Positions 38,227 through 47,191 of a DNA stretch of 64,000 nt are shown here, piece by piece. The DNA is from Pythium myriotylum (taxonomy: Eukaryota; Oomycota; Peronosporomycetes; Pythiales; Pythiaceae). A program made the position numbers and the translations under genes. Position 1 is the first letter of the stretch. Every line of letters begins with the position of its first letter. The stretch spans positions 1,302,001-1,366,000 of the forward strand of contig JALJCQ010000011.1 in assembly GCA_023091665.1 (NCBI GenBank), in the 5' to 3' direction. The notes below the pieces were generated by a model that was given only the letters and a program-made list of their open reading frames with translations, searched no databases and was not told where the DNA came from.

Positions 38227-40944
38227 ATGAAGCCAGCGAACCAGATCGACTCGGCTCGCCCATCCCCCTCCGACCTCGACTTTGTGGGTGAGAACCCTCC
38301 CGCGCAGCTGCTCCGTCCCGTCTCTGCACAAGATTCGGGAAGTCTCACGCATTGTGAGCCACCATCTGGTCTGGATGGTGCCAGTAACACTGCCGACGAC
38401 TCTGCGACGCCTGCGCCCGTATCTCACGTGACTTCGAAGTCAGTGAATGCGCAAGCCCCAGTCAGCTCCGGCACGACCACCACCTCCGCGGTCGACGACG
38501 CCGACGCTCCTTCAACCGCCGACGGACCCGCCTCTACCGCCCGCATCGTGGATGTCGGTGCCGGTATGACGGTGCTCGTGACAGGCTCCGCTCCGGTGGC
38601 GTCTGGAGTCGAGATCTCCGTTGCGCTTTCCAGTTCGACCGACTCGCCCGCGAACACTGGGACTACTGCTGTCTCCGGTGGCGACGATGACGACGACGAC
38701 TTGATGATGGCGGCGACCTCGCTCCAGCTCAGTCTCGCCTCAAGCCCCGACGAATCAACTGTTGAAGACTCGACTACGACTGATTCGACCCCGGATCCGA
38801 TTCCGGATGCTCAGCAACCGCCTGCCAGTGCGGCAGGTGCGACGCCTTCGCTTGGTGCTCTTCTACGCCGTCCAACCGAGATTCGCCGTGACAGAACTCC
38901 CGTCTCGGCGACCAGTCGTGTGGTGCTGCCTCGACCGTGTGCTGCGGATATCGAAGCGATTGACGCGCTGTACGAGAACGGTGGCGACTGGGCCTCGCTC
39001 TTCACGTCAGTTGAACAAGCGCGCCCGTACGAGCTCCCGCGCGCTCGTTACGTCATGACCATCGACACTGGTCGCGCGTTCGAGCGTACCGGCATCAACA
39101 AGATCATGGCGTCTTTTCTCAAGGACAACGGGAGCCCCGTGGTCACCGAGCAGATCAAGCTTCAAGAACTCGGCCAGATCTCCAAGGGTCGTGGCGGAGA
39201 AATCCGCGTCAAGGTCAAGTCACGTGCTGCGTGCGAACGCCTCGCGCGTCAGGAAGTCAAGATCCTCGGTGGCAAGTACATGTTCCAAGACTTCGACGTC
39301 CTCGCCGATCGCTTCTACATCGACATCTCGAGCGTCGACAGCAACTTCGACAACGAAGGTCTTCTGCGCGCGTTCTTCGACATCGGCAGCGAGCCGATTT
39401 ACGACACGTTCCGCGACGTCAACCTCGCGTCCGGAATGACGACAGCAACGTGGCGCGTCTACTTTCGAAGTGCGACGTGCCCACGAGCGCTGTGTGTGCA
39501 AGGCTTCACGTGCGACCAAGTCATCTTCGGCAACCGCATGTACCCAGCTTTGGCGCGCGACGCCGCGTTCCCGTCCCAACGACGTGGTTTCGGTCAGGTG
39601 TCGCCACACGCTTTGGACTTGGACAAGATCAACCAGCCTACTCCGCCAGCACCAGTGCAACCGTCCGAGCCGGCTGCTCCGACTTCGTACGCAGACGCGG
39701 TGAAGAACGGTGTCTCGCAAGCGGAGTCCAAGTCGCAAGACTCTGCAAGCGTCATCTCGGTCGGTACGCACGCGGGATCGCTGTTGACGCCTCCGGGTAG
39801 TCCGCAGCCTGGAGCCAAGTCTCTGCCGCCGCCGCCACCGCCGCTCGGTCTGTCCGCGTCCAACGCAGATCGTCCGGAAAACGGAACCAAATCGACCAAG
39901 TCCAAGGGCAAGCGCTCGCGTTACGCCGACGACTTTGCCGACATGTTACAGAAGGCGCGACCGAAGCCCGTGCAAGGCATCGCGACAAGCAACTACTTCG
40001 AAGTGTTGAACTCCATCGAGTTCGAACTCGACTGCTGCAATGCGGCGCTCAACGAGTCGAGCCTGCCGCGGTTCCAGGTCGTGCCTCGCAAGGTCAAGGG
40101 TCCCGACACGATCAAGACCAGCAAGGAGTCGAGTCACTTCTTGACCAAGCACCACACTCTGGTCATGAAGACGAAGGAACCGACGTCAATCCAAGAGATC
40201 CTCGCCGAACTCGAGACGACCGAGCCCACCGCCGACCTCCAGCTCCAGTCGAACCATATCGCTGCAGCGGACGTTCGTGCGGAATCACTTCGGAAGACTC
40301 TCCGCAACACGGCCAACCCGGACACGATCGGCCATCTTGCCGGTGGGAAGTCTCCGCTCGCGTTCAACTCTGTGCTGCTCGGCGAGATGAGTGACCTCAG
40401 CGGCAACGTCAAGGAACTCGCACAGCTCCACATGATCAATCGTGTGTTGAGCGCGACTGATCCAAACTCGTGTACGACCTTCGCGCACAAGTGGGCTGCG
40501 CACTACGGTGAGAAGCTGCCGAAGGATCGCAATGACATCTTCAAGATGACGGGACGGTGGTATCGTGATGAGCGGATGTCGGCGCTCTTGCGAGCCACGT
40601 GCGCGCTCTCGTTGTTCGAGTTGATGCTCATGTGCACGGCGCCGCAGATCTTCCAGAGCGACATGTGGATCCAGCGCCTTACCGGAGCTCCAGTCGGGTG
40701 GATTCCAGCACTCAACGGTCGTTTGCTCCACCCCAACGTGTTGTTGGCACTGCTGCGCTCCGACTTGGGCGCACAGATCTTTGCCGTGTGGGAGAAGATC
40801 CAGTGGCAAGGCGAGCTTCTCGACGACCTCGAATATCTTCGCACGTGCGGCTTGTACTTCTCCGACGACGAAGCGGTTCTCCAGCTTACGGCTGTCAACG
40901 GCGTCGCAACACTAGGTGCCGGACCGCTCTGCCTCGACTGCTAA
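38227..40944 (+). CDS. Retrotransposon ORF1 protein (905 aa), putative RNA-binding
   Basis: First ORF of the element; by analogy it is the RNA-binding partner of the reverse transcriptase in the ribonucleoprotein. The start is the first ATG, 95 bp after the element's 5' end. Residues 1 to about 230 are low-complexity and rich in Ser, Thr, Ala and Pro, with a six-Asp run near 153-158. Residues about 270-440 look globular, with two strand-helix-strand patterns (around RYVMTIDTG and RFYIDISSVDSNF) that could be RRM-like folds; this is inferred from pattern only. A six-Pro run lies near 535 and a basic stretch (KSKGKRSRYADDF) near 560. The C-terminal 340 residues start with NYFEVLNSIEFE and resemble no family I can name. 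No CCHC zinc knuckle was seen. At 905 aa it is much longer than mammalian L1 ORF1. It ends at TAA 40942-40944, inside the start of the ORF2 frame. Confidence 0.85.
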   Translation: MKPANQIDSARPSPSDLDFVGENPPAQLLRPVSAQDSGSLTHCEPPSGLDGASNTADDSATPAPVSHVTSKSVNAQAPVSSGTTTTSAVDDADAPSTADGPASTARIVDVGAGMTVLVTGSAPVASGVEISVALSSSTDSPANTGTTAVSGGDDDDDDLMMAATSLQLSLASSPDESTVEDSTTTDSTPDPIPDAQQPPASAAGATPSLGALLRRPTEIRRDRTPVSATSRVVLPRPCAADIEAIDALYENGGDWASLFTSVEQARPYELPRARYVMTIDTGRAFERTGINKIMASFLKDNGSPVVTEQIKLQELGQISKGRGGEIRVKVKSRAACERLARQEVKILGGKYMFQDFDVLADRFYIDISSVDSNFDNEGLLRAFFDIGSEPIYDTFRDVNLASGMTTATWRVYFRSATCPRALCVQGFTCDQVIFGNRMYPALARDAAFPSQRRGFGQVSPHALDLDKINQPTPPAPVQPSEPAAPTSYADAVKNGVSQAESKSQDSASVISVGTHAGSLLTPPGSPQPGAKSLPPPPPPLGLSASNADRPENGTKSTKSKGKRSRYADDFADMLQKARPKPVQGIATSNYFEVLNSIEFELDCCNAALNESSLPRFQVVPRKVKGPDTIKTSKESSHFLTKHHTLVMKTKEPTSIQEILAELETTEPTADLQLQSNHIAAADVRAESLRKTLRNTANPDTIGHLAGGKSPLAFNSVLLGEMSDLSGNVKELAQLHMINRVLSATDPNSCTTFAHKWAAHYGEKLPKDRNDIFKMTGRWYRDERMSALLRATCALSLFELMLMCTAPQIFQSDMWIQRLTGAPVGWIPALNGRLLHPNVLLALLRSDLGAQIFAVWEKIQWQGELLDDLEYLRTCGLYFSDDEAVLQLTAVNGVATLGAGPLCLDC

Positions 40945-43900
40945 AGCGGTCGAGGCGGACGCGGCCGAGGTCTCGTGGGAGAACATCAGTCTTTTGACGG
41001 TGAACACCAACGGGATCAAGAAGAACGGCCACCTGTTGATCGAGAACCAGCTCATCAAGAACAGTCTCTCGTGCGTCCAAGAGACCAAGCTGCGCGACTC
41101 GCATCATCGTGCAACGCTCCAATTTCACCATGACACCAGATTTCAACACCGCCTCTTCGTCAGCGACACCAACGCGCACAGTCCAGTTGCCGTTGCTGCA
41201 CGATCGGGTGGCGTCATGACAGTGCTCCGCTCCGACTTTCCCGGCTTTCAGTCTGCTTGTGAGCAGTCTTCGTTGACTATTCAAGGCCGCTACTTGGTCG
41301 TCCGGGTCGTCGCGAACGGTGCTCCGATCTACATCCACAACGTGTACGCGCCAGTCGATAACTTCGAGAAGAAGGGGTTCTTCGAAGCGCTACCGTACGA
41401 AGTGTTCGAAGACAATGCGACTCACCTGGTGCTCGGTGACCTCAACACGCCACTTGACCCCCTCGTCGATGCGTCGGATCCAAGGGCGACAGGAACGACC
41501 GGCGGTAACGCGTGTGTGGCGTGGTTGGCCCAACTCGGTGTCGTGGATGCCTGGCGAATCCACCATCCCGACGAACGCGTCTACACTGGTCCACAGCCTC
41601 GACACAACCGTCTCGACTACATCCTCATGTCGGAGGACTTCTGCACCGCGCTATACGGTGACTCCTCGTACTTTGAGCCCAAGGGTGCCGGCGACCATCT
41701 CGCACATCAAGTTGTGTTGCGCGCGATGAGCCAGCCTCAAGGCCACGGGTACTGGCGTTTCCAGTCGGCGATGCTCGACTTCCCCGATATCGTTGAAGCT
41801 ATCCAAGGCGAAGCGACGACTGTGCTTGCTGCGTTACGGCGCTCCTCCAACCCGGGCAAGGTGTGGCACAAGTGGAAGAAGGACATGCGTCGTCAGCTTC
41901 AAGCTCTGCAGCGCAAGCTGAAGCGTCAAGGTGAGACCGCCATCACCGAAGCTCGTCAGGCACTTGCCCACGCGGCTGCGGCATACCGGTCGGAGCGAAG
42001 CGATCGCGCGCAGACGGTGTTCCAGACCGCACTGACGGCATACCAAGACAGCATCAACTCGGCGCGGCTTTACAACCAGGACTCGGCTTTCGACTTCCAG
42101 GCTCAACACGCGGAGATGTCATCCAAGTACTTCTTTCGACCGCTGGACGGATCCTTGCGGAGAGTCAGCATCGAGGAAGTGCGGCTTCGAGATGGCTCTG
42201 CCTCCAGCAACCCCGCGGATATCGCGGCTGTCTTCGGTCAGCACTGGGGCGGTATCATGGGCGATGTTGAGCGCGGTGGTGTTGTCGTCCAAGAGCCTGA
42301 GCAGAGCCAGATTGACCGGATGCTCGACACGATCGACCGCCGACTGTCTGAAGACGAGCAAAATATCCTCAACGCTCCGATCACAGCGGCGGACCTTGCT
42401 AGTGCAATCAAGAAGATGCGGGCATCGTCTGCACCCGGGATGGATGGGCTTCCAGCTTCGTTCTACCAAGTGGCTCCTGACGTCTTCGGTGAATGCCTCG
42501 AGATCGTGTTCAACTACCAGCTTCAGCGAGGAGAGCTCCTTCGGTGTCAGCGCCAGTCTGCGATCAGTCTGCTGCACAAGAAGGGATCCCGAGCTGACCC
42601 AGGCAACTATCGCCCAATTGCTTTGATGGGTGTCGACGTGAAGGCACTGTCAAAGGTTCTCGCTTTCCGACTGCAGTTGTTCCTGACCAAGCTTGTGCAC
42701 CAAGACCAGAAGGCTTTCGTGCGTGGTCGCTCTCTGCATCACCACGTTCGTTTCGTGAGTGACCTGCAAGACCTCGTCACCGCGCGCGACGAGGAAGCCT
42801 ACGCCATGTTCCTCGACTTTGAGAAGGCGTACGACCGCGTCAACTGGAACTACATGTTTCAGGTGCTCGATCGGATGGGATGTGGCGGGGCGTTCTCGGG
42901 GTGGGTGAAGCTCCTGTACACTCGACCACACGCGCATCTCATGATCAACGGATTCGTGCAAGACCCGCTCTGCCCAACGCGCGGAGTCAAGCAAGGTGAT
43001 CCGCTGTCGGCGCTGCTGTTCTTGCTTGTTATCGAGCCACTCGGTAACCTGCTCCGCCAGCACGAAGAACATGGGATCTGCTTGACAGCGGATGCCACCG
43101 TCGCGAGTATTTTCTTCGCCGACGACTCGACGTTACTGTCGGGCTCTATCGCTGGTGTCGAGGCGCAACTTGGGTTGGTCGAAGAATACTGTCAAGGCTC
43201 CGGCGCCAAGCTCAACGTGAACAAGTGTGTGCTGATGTCGCTGCATCGAACGCGGCGATGCCCGGGCATACCAGGTGTGCAGGTTCTCGATGAAGACTCC
43301 ACGGTCAAGTTCCTCGGTCTCCTGTTCGGTCAACGACGCACAACGGAATTGATTGTTGAAGACCTCGATCGACGCTTCTTTGACGGGTTCAAGCAGTGGT
43401 TTCGGCGCGCACGGACGCTCCAAGGCAGGCTCCTCGTCGCCCAGACCATGGTGCTCTCACGTCTGTGGCACTACACTGCTCACGTTGTTGTGCCGCCAGG
43501 ACGAGTGAAGAAGTGGCAAGCCGCGCTACACCGGTTCGTCTTGAGTCGGCGCTACGAACGCGACGCTCGGCATGTCCAGTTGATCTCGAACGAATTTGTC
43601 AACCTGCCGCGCGAGTCTGGGGGTCTGCAGGTACCGAGTCTCGACGGTGTGCTCAAGCGACAGTCACTGCAGCTCCTGCTTCAGTTCACGGCAGCTTCGG
43701 CATCGACGACCGGCAACTGGACGGTAGCAGGAGTCGAGCTGCTGCGGATCAGTCTTCCGCGGTGGGGCCCGCAGAGGCCACTCGACTTTCTCTACGTCAG
43801 TCCGTGGCGGCATCGAGGCTCGATCGAGTGGGACCAGCTCTCTTCGTGGTGGCGTGCGGCCTGGAAGACTTGGTACGCTATCAAGTGGCCGGTGTCGTGG

Positions 43901-45082
43901 CTCGACCTCCCTCCAGAAGACCGTCTTGCGTTTGCACTCGACCAACCGATCTGGTTCCATGGCGACAAGAACTTCCAGTTCCTCCCAACCAGCCGTTCCG
44001 ACACAACGCCGTCCCAGCATCGTTCTCTCAGCATGATTGCAGAGCCGCAACGAAGCTTCCGTCGGCAAGTTGCCCGTGTCTTTCAGTTGCGATCTCTTCG
44101 TGACTTCGCTGGTGAAGGCGACAAGTGGCCGAGCGCGATCGAGTTTGCTGAGCGACATGTCGACTACACCCAAGTCTCCATCACCCCGTATCGACAGTAC
44201 ACGTGGCTGCTCAAGCTTCACGAGGAAGCCACGCAAGTTTTCGGGCGTCTCTGCACAATGTGCTCTGTCCCAGTCGATGGAGTGCTACCGACGGCGCCTG
44301 AGCACCAACATCCGCGAGTCGGTGTGAAGATCAACGACCGTGTGTGCTGGGTGCCGCGCATTCCACGATCCCAACTGCTCCGCCTGGTGTGGCAAGCTCC
44401 AGAGCCGACGAGAACGCATCCGCTGTTCTTCCACGACCCTCGAGCGCCTACAGACGTGTTCCTCCGATTCAACAAGCTACGCAAGCGGCTTCGTGTGTTG
44501 CTTCTCCCGATATACGAAGACCTCCAGTTCCGCTTGGCGTACGGCTTGTTACCGACTCGCTCACGCTTCTCGTTCATGACGGTGGCAAATCCCGGCATCG
44601 TGTACTGTGTTCGACCAGGCTGCAACTCAGTGGAGACGGCGCGTCATTTGTTCTTCGAGTGTGTGCTGCCGACTGTGATATGGCGCGACATCTTCCGTGA
44701 TATGTCGGTGTTCTTCACATCTCGACCCTCCTGGACCGACATTGTCTTCGGTAAAGCCATCCGCGTTGCTCCCGTGTGGAAGGACCACACAGAAGAAATC
44801 CAAGACCTGTGGCAAGTCATCCGTGCTGTGGTGCTTCACCTGTTGTGGACTGAACGCAATGGGCGACTGTTCAACGGGCGGTCCCCGATGCCAACAATTG
44901 CAGCACTGCGTGTGGTGTATACGACTGTGGGTGCTCATGTGCGTGCGTGTCTTCGACGTGTGTACGACGATGCGCAGCGTGCTTCGCTTCAGGTTGTGTT
45001 GTCAAGTCTCCAGTCTACGCCTTCTTTCGGTGCCTTCCTGCAAAACAACATGGGGTTGTTTGCAGTTCGCTTTTTGGCATAA
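40916..45082 (+). CDS. Retrotransposon ORF2 protein: APE-like endonuclease and reverse transcriptase
   Basis: This is the enzyme of target-primed reverse transcription: it nicks the tRNA gene and copies the element RNA there. Numbering is from GTG 40916, the first codon after an in-frame TAG. The endonuclease spans about 23-265: LLTVNTNG near 26-33, catalytic Glu56 in QETKL, GDLN at 174-177, RLDYI at 232-236, and the DH pair at 260-261. A Lys/Arg-rich linker spans about 305-350. The reverse transcriptase spans about 470-800: APGMDG near 505, GNYRPIAL, motif A FLDFEKAYD with Asp634, GVKQGDPLS at 690-698, and motif C FADD at 734-737. A CCHC knuckle (C1231, C1236, H1244, C1249) follows. No RNase H is seen. 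All key residues are present and there is no frameshift. The oddity is the start: the first AUG is Met101, inside the endonuclease, so translation must begin by frameshift at the end of ORF1, by reinitiation, or at a non-AUG codon. It overlaps ORF1 by 29 nt, in the +1 frame. Confidence 0.93.
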   Translation: MPDRSASTAKAVEADAAEVSWENISLLTVNTNGIKKNGHLLIENQLIKNSLSCVQETKLRDSHHRATLQFHHDTRFQHRLFVSDTNAHSPVAVAARSGGVMTVLRSDFPGFQSACEQSSLTIQGRYLVVRVVANGAPIYIHNVYAPVDNFEKKGFFEALPYEVFEDNATHLVLGDLNTPLDPLVDASDPRATGTTGGNACVAWLAQLGVVDAWRIHHPDERVYTGPQPRHNRLDYILMSEDFCTALYGDSSYFEPKGAGDHLAHQVVLRAMSQPQGHGYWRFQSAMLDFPDIVEAIQGEATTVLAALRRSSNPGKVWHKWKKDMRRQLQALQRKLKRQGETAITEARQALAHAAAAYRSERSDRAQTVFQTALTAYQDSINSARLYNQDSAFDFQAQHAEMSSKYFFRPLDGSLRRVSIEEVRLRDGSASSNPADIAAVFGQHWGGIMGDVERGGVVVQEPEQSQIDRMLDTIDRRLSEDEQNILNAPITAADLASAIKKMRASSAPGMDGLPASFYQVAPDVFGECLEIVFNYQLQRGELLRCQRQSAISLLHKKGSRADPGNYRPIALMGVDVKALSKVLAFRLQLFLTKLVHQDQKAFVRGRSLHHHVRFVSDLQDLVTARDEEAYAMFLDFEKAYDRVNWNYMFQVLDRMGCGGAFSGWVKLLYTRPHAHLMINGFVQDPLCPTRGVKQGDPLSALLFLLVIEPLGNLLRQHEEHGICLTADATVASIFFADDSTLLSGSIAGVEAQLGLVEEYCQGSGAKLNVNKCVLMSLHRTRRCPGIPGVQVLDEDSTVKFLGLLFGQRRTTELIVEDLDRRFFDGFKQWFRRARTLQGRLLVAQTMVLSRLWHYTAHVVVPPGRVKKWQAALHRFVLSRRYERDARHVQLISNEFVNLPRESGGLQVPSLDGVLKRQSLQLLLQFTAASASTTGNWTVAGVELLRISLPRWGPQRPLDFLYVSPWRHRGSIEWDQLSSWWRAAWKTWYAIKWPVSWLDLPPEDRLAFALDQPIWFHGDKNFQFLPTSRSDTTPSQHRSLSMIAEPQRSFRRQVARVFQLRSLRDFAGEGDKWPSAIEFAERHVDYTQVSITPYRQYTWLLKLHEEATQVFGRLCTMCSVPVDGVLPTAPEHQHPRVGVKINDRVCWVPRIPRSQLLRLVWQAPEPTRTHPLFFHDPRAPTDVFLRFNKLRKRLRVLLLPIYEDLQFRLAYGLLPTRSRFSFMTVANPGIVYCVRPGCNSVETARHLFFECVLPTVIWRDIFRDMSVFFTSRPSWTDIVFGKAIRVAPVWKDHTEEIQDLWQVIRAVVLHLLWTERNGRLFNGRSPMPTIAALRVVYTTVGAHVRACLRRVYDDAQRASLQVVLSSLQSTPSFGAFLQNNMGLFAVRFLA

Positions 45083-45472
45083 AAGCGATTTCCTGCCGTT
45101 TCTTCTTCTTCAGTGCGGGTGCTTGCTTTCAATACTGGCTCGAAACCAACCTCGTTTTGGAATCAGAGCGTACCCTCGCGGCCGAAGTCAAGCGAAACCA
45201 CTAGCACAAGAAACCTCCCCGAGGTGGGGATCGAACCCGCGCGACCGACAACATCGGGGTCCACGCTCATAACCATTTGAGCTAACCGCAGTTATCCAAC
45301 CGATGTGCTAAAACAAGTACCTAGACCAGTCAAGACCAACGGAAGTCAACCAACAACTCAACAATTGAAGCTCCCAGCCTCGTCACATACTAGTCAAGTG
45401 TATAATATTCATCGACGAGGTAGATTAGAGTAGTCATAGTCGCATTAATTTTAGTTAATACAGACGCCTTGA
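45083..45472 (+). other. 3' UTR of the long retrotransposon
   Basis: 390 bp from the ORF2 stop to the target-site duplication. It contains the antisense tRNA-like sequence (45216-45291) and ends AATACAGACGCCTTGA. That 16-bp end is shared exactly with the 757-bp elements and is the likely recognition site for the reverse transcriptase. There is no poly(A) tail and no clear polyadenylation signal was identified. Confidence 0.75.
45216..45291 (-). pseudogene. tRNA-like sequence in the element's 3' UTR, antisense
   Basis: On the minus strand there is a good A box (TAGCTCAAATGG, plus-strand 45273-45284) and B box (GGTTCGATCC, 45228-45237) at normal tRNA spacing. The D stem is GCTC/GAGC, the T loop is TTCGATC, and an A sits at the discriminator position. 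The acceptor (CTGCGGT against CTCGGGG) forms only about five of seven pairs, one T-stem pair is a mismatch, and no normal anticodon stem with a 7-nt loop forms in the 23 nt available. I therefore call it a tRNA-derived pseudogene or pol III promoter module. The nearest T4 on this strand is at the ORF2 stop, about 130 bp downstream. Its orientation relative to the element is the same as that of the target tRNA. Confidence 0.65.
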
Positions 45473-45489
45473 AACTGAGCTACAGGAGC
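45473..45489. repeat. Target-site duplication, 3' copy (long element)
   Basis: AACTGAGCTACAGGAGC, 17 of 17 identical to 38115-38131. It is the 5' end of the tRNA gene on the minus strand. It is followed directly by the normal unit sequence GGCACCCAAGC. Confidence 0.97.
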
Positions 45490-46915
45490 GGCACCCAAGC
45501 TCACGCAGACCACTTTCACACCCGCTCAGGTAACCCTACCCCGCGAAACCATACACATCCACACATACCACCGAATCACACACCATCAACCCCTCATCCC
45601 CACTCTATGCTACTCACCCACTCATGCTATTCTCCGGGTGGATATACGGGGAGGGAGTGTGCCGCGTCGGTACAATGTCCAGGCTTTGAATAATAATCTG
45701 CTCCCATGCCGAGGCTTCTGTTGGTGCAGCTGGGCGTGCCATGCTGATGGACAGTCGTCGATTGGATCGGCTTGGTATATGATCGGTGCTCGGTGCTCGG
45801 TGCTCGGTGCTCGGTGCTCGGTGCTCGGTGCTCGGTGCTCGGTGCTCGGTGGGTCGTGTTTCGTGTTTCGTGTTTCGTGGTAAAAAAAAAAAAAAAAGAC
45901 CGGGTGTCACATCCACGTGCGGTGGAGGCGTATTGCGAGGGAACCACCATTGTGCCCAACGCAACTCAGTGGATATCATCAGCATGGCAGTATCTGGGAT
46001 ATAGATATATCTTATCTCATCTATGTTGATATGGGCCTCGTTTTCCCAACATCTGCGTCTGTGTTTGTGTGGACGCGTGGTAGTATCACATCTGCATCCA
46101 GACCTGAACGTTGAAGTTGTAGTTTTGTTTATGGTGGTCACAGATGCTGAGCACTCCAAAACCAACAAACCAACCAACCAACCAGCTAACTAACTAAAGT
46201 TAACTAACTAACAAAACAGAATTCGGCACATAGGATCCTGCAACAGGTGGTAAACTGGAGGCCCGCCCACCCAAGTGTGATCCTGCAGGTGATAGTATGC
46301 AGAGAGGCCGCGCACGTGTGATCCCGTAGGTAGATAAAGAGTCAATCTTGTATCAAAACAAAACACTATCATCAGCACCAGCACCAGTACCAGTACCAGC
46401 ACAACCACAACCACCAGTACCAGCACCAACACTACCAGCACCACTTCATTCCACTAACAACAACACCCACCTCATCCATAGAAATCCTTTCTATCCGCCA
46501 CGCCGAGAAAGAATCGGCCTGCATTGGTGATGTTGCGGGTTTCTCCACCTTTCCATACCACCAAGCCCCCACCACGCGCCTACTACAGTAGGAGCGTGAC
46601 AGCGGGGAACCCGAGCACAACCGAATGCAAGCCCTCACGCGAGCACGGGAGCATAAGAGCACGGGAGCATAAGAGCACGGGAGCATAAGAGCACGGGTGC
46701 TCGGGAGCAAGTCAGCACAAGAGCGTTGCATCGACGTAAGATTATAACACCGAGGCTTGGGGTTGGAGCCCAAGACACAGGAATGCAGAAGACACTACCA
46801 AACATACCTCTTGTCGACTACAAGGCCTCCCCACCCTATGTACACAGCACACACGTATAGTGCTGGTGTGCGACAACACGACACGACTGGGGTAGGCTAT
46901 GCGTTGTGTGTGTCT

Positions 46916-46963
<48 letters not shown>

Positions 46964-47117
46964 GTGTGCGTGTGCGTGTGCGTGTGTATGGGAAGGCAAA
47001 AGAACAGAAGTTGGGTGAATGTTCGATCGAAGGTGGAGCAAAATCCTCCGTCATGGGCCACCACCCTTGGCGAGCGATGGTCAACGAAGCCACCCCACCT
47101 CGAGCTGCTTGAAAAAC

Positions 47118-47191
47118 TGCTCCAGGAGGGGCTCGAACCCTCGACTTGTGGCTCATAAGACCACCGCTCTAGCCAACTGAGCTACAGGAGC
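47118..47191 (-). tRNA. tRNA-Ile(UAU), array copy 24
   Basis: Same sequence as copy 1, with T5 terminator. It is the first complete tRNA after the long element. Unit 45490-47191 is 1702 bp, type B. Confidence 0.88.

Larger units (their letters stand above)
38132..45472 (+). mobile_element. tRNA-targeted non-LTR retrotransposon, full length (7341 bp)
   Basis: The element consists of a 95-bp 5' UTR with a core-promoter motif, ORF1 (38227-40944), an overlapping ORF2 (about 40916-45082) and a 390-bp 3' UTR. It is flanked by perfect 17-bp duplications (38115-38131 and 45473-45489). It has no LTRs and no poly(A) tail; the 3' end is AATACAGACGCCTTGA, shared with the two short elements. Both frames are open and the duplications are identical, so the insertion looks recent and the element potentially active. 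Domain content (APE-like endonuclease, reverse transcriptase, CCHC knuckle, no RNase H seen) resembles the L1/Tx1-like groups. Some members of the Tx1 group are site-specific for RNA genes, and the Dictyostelium TRE elements integrate near tRNA genes. Clade placement is inference. Confidence 0.93.
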
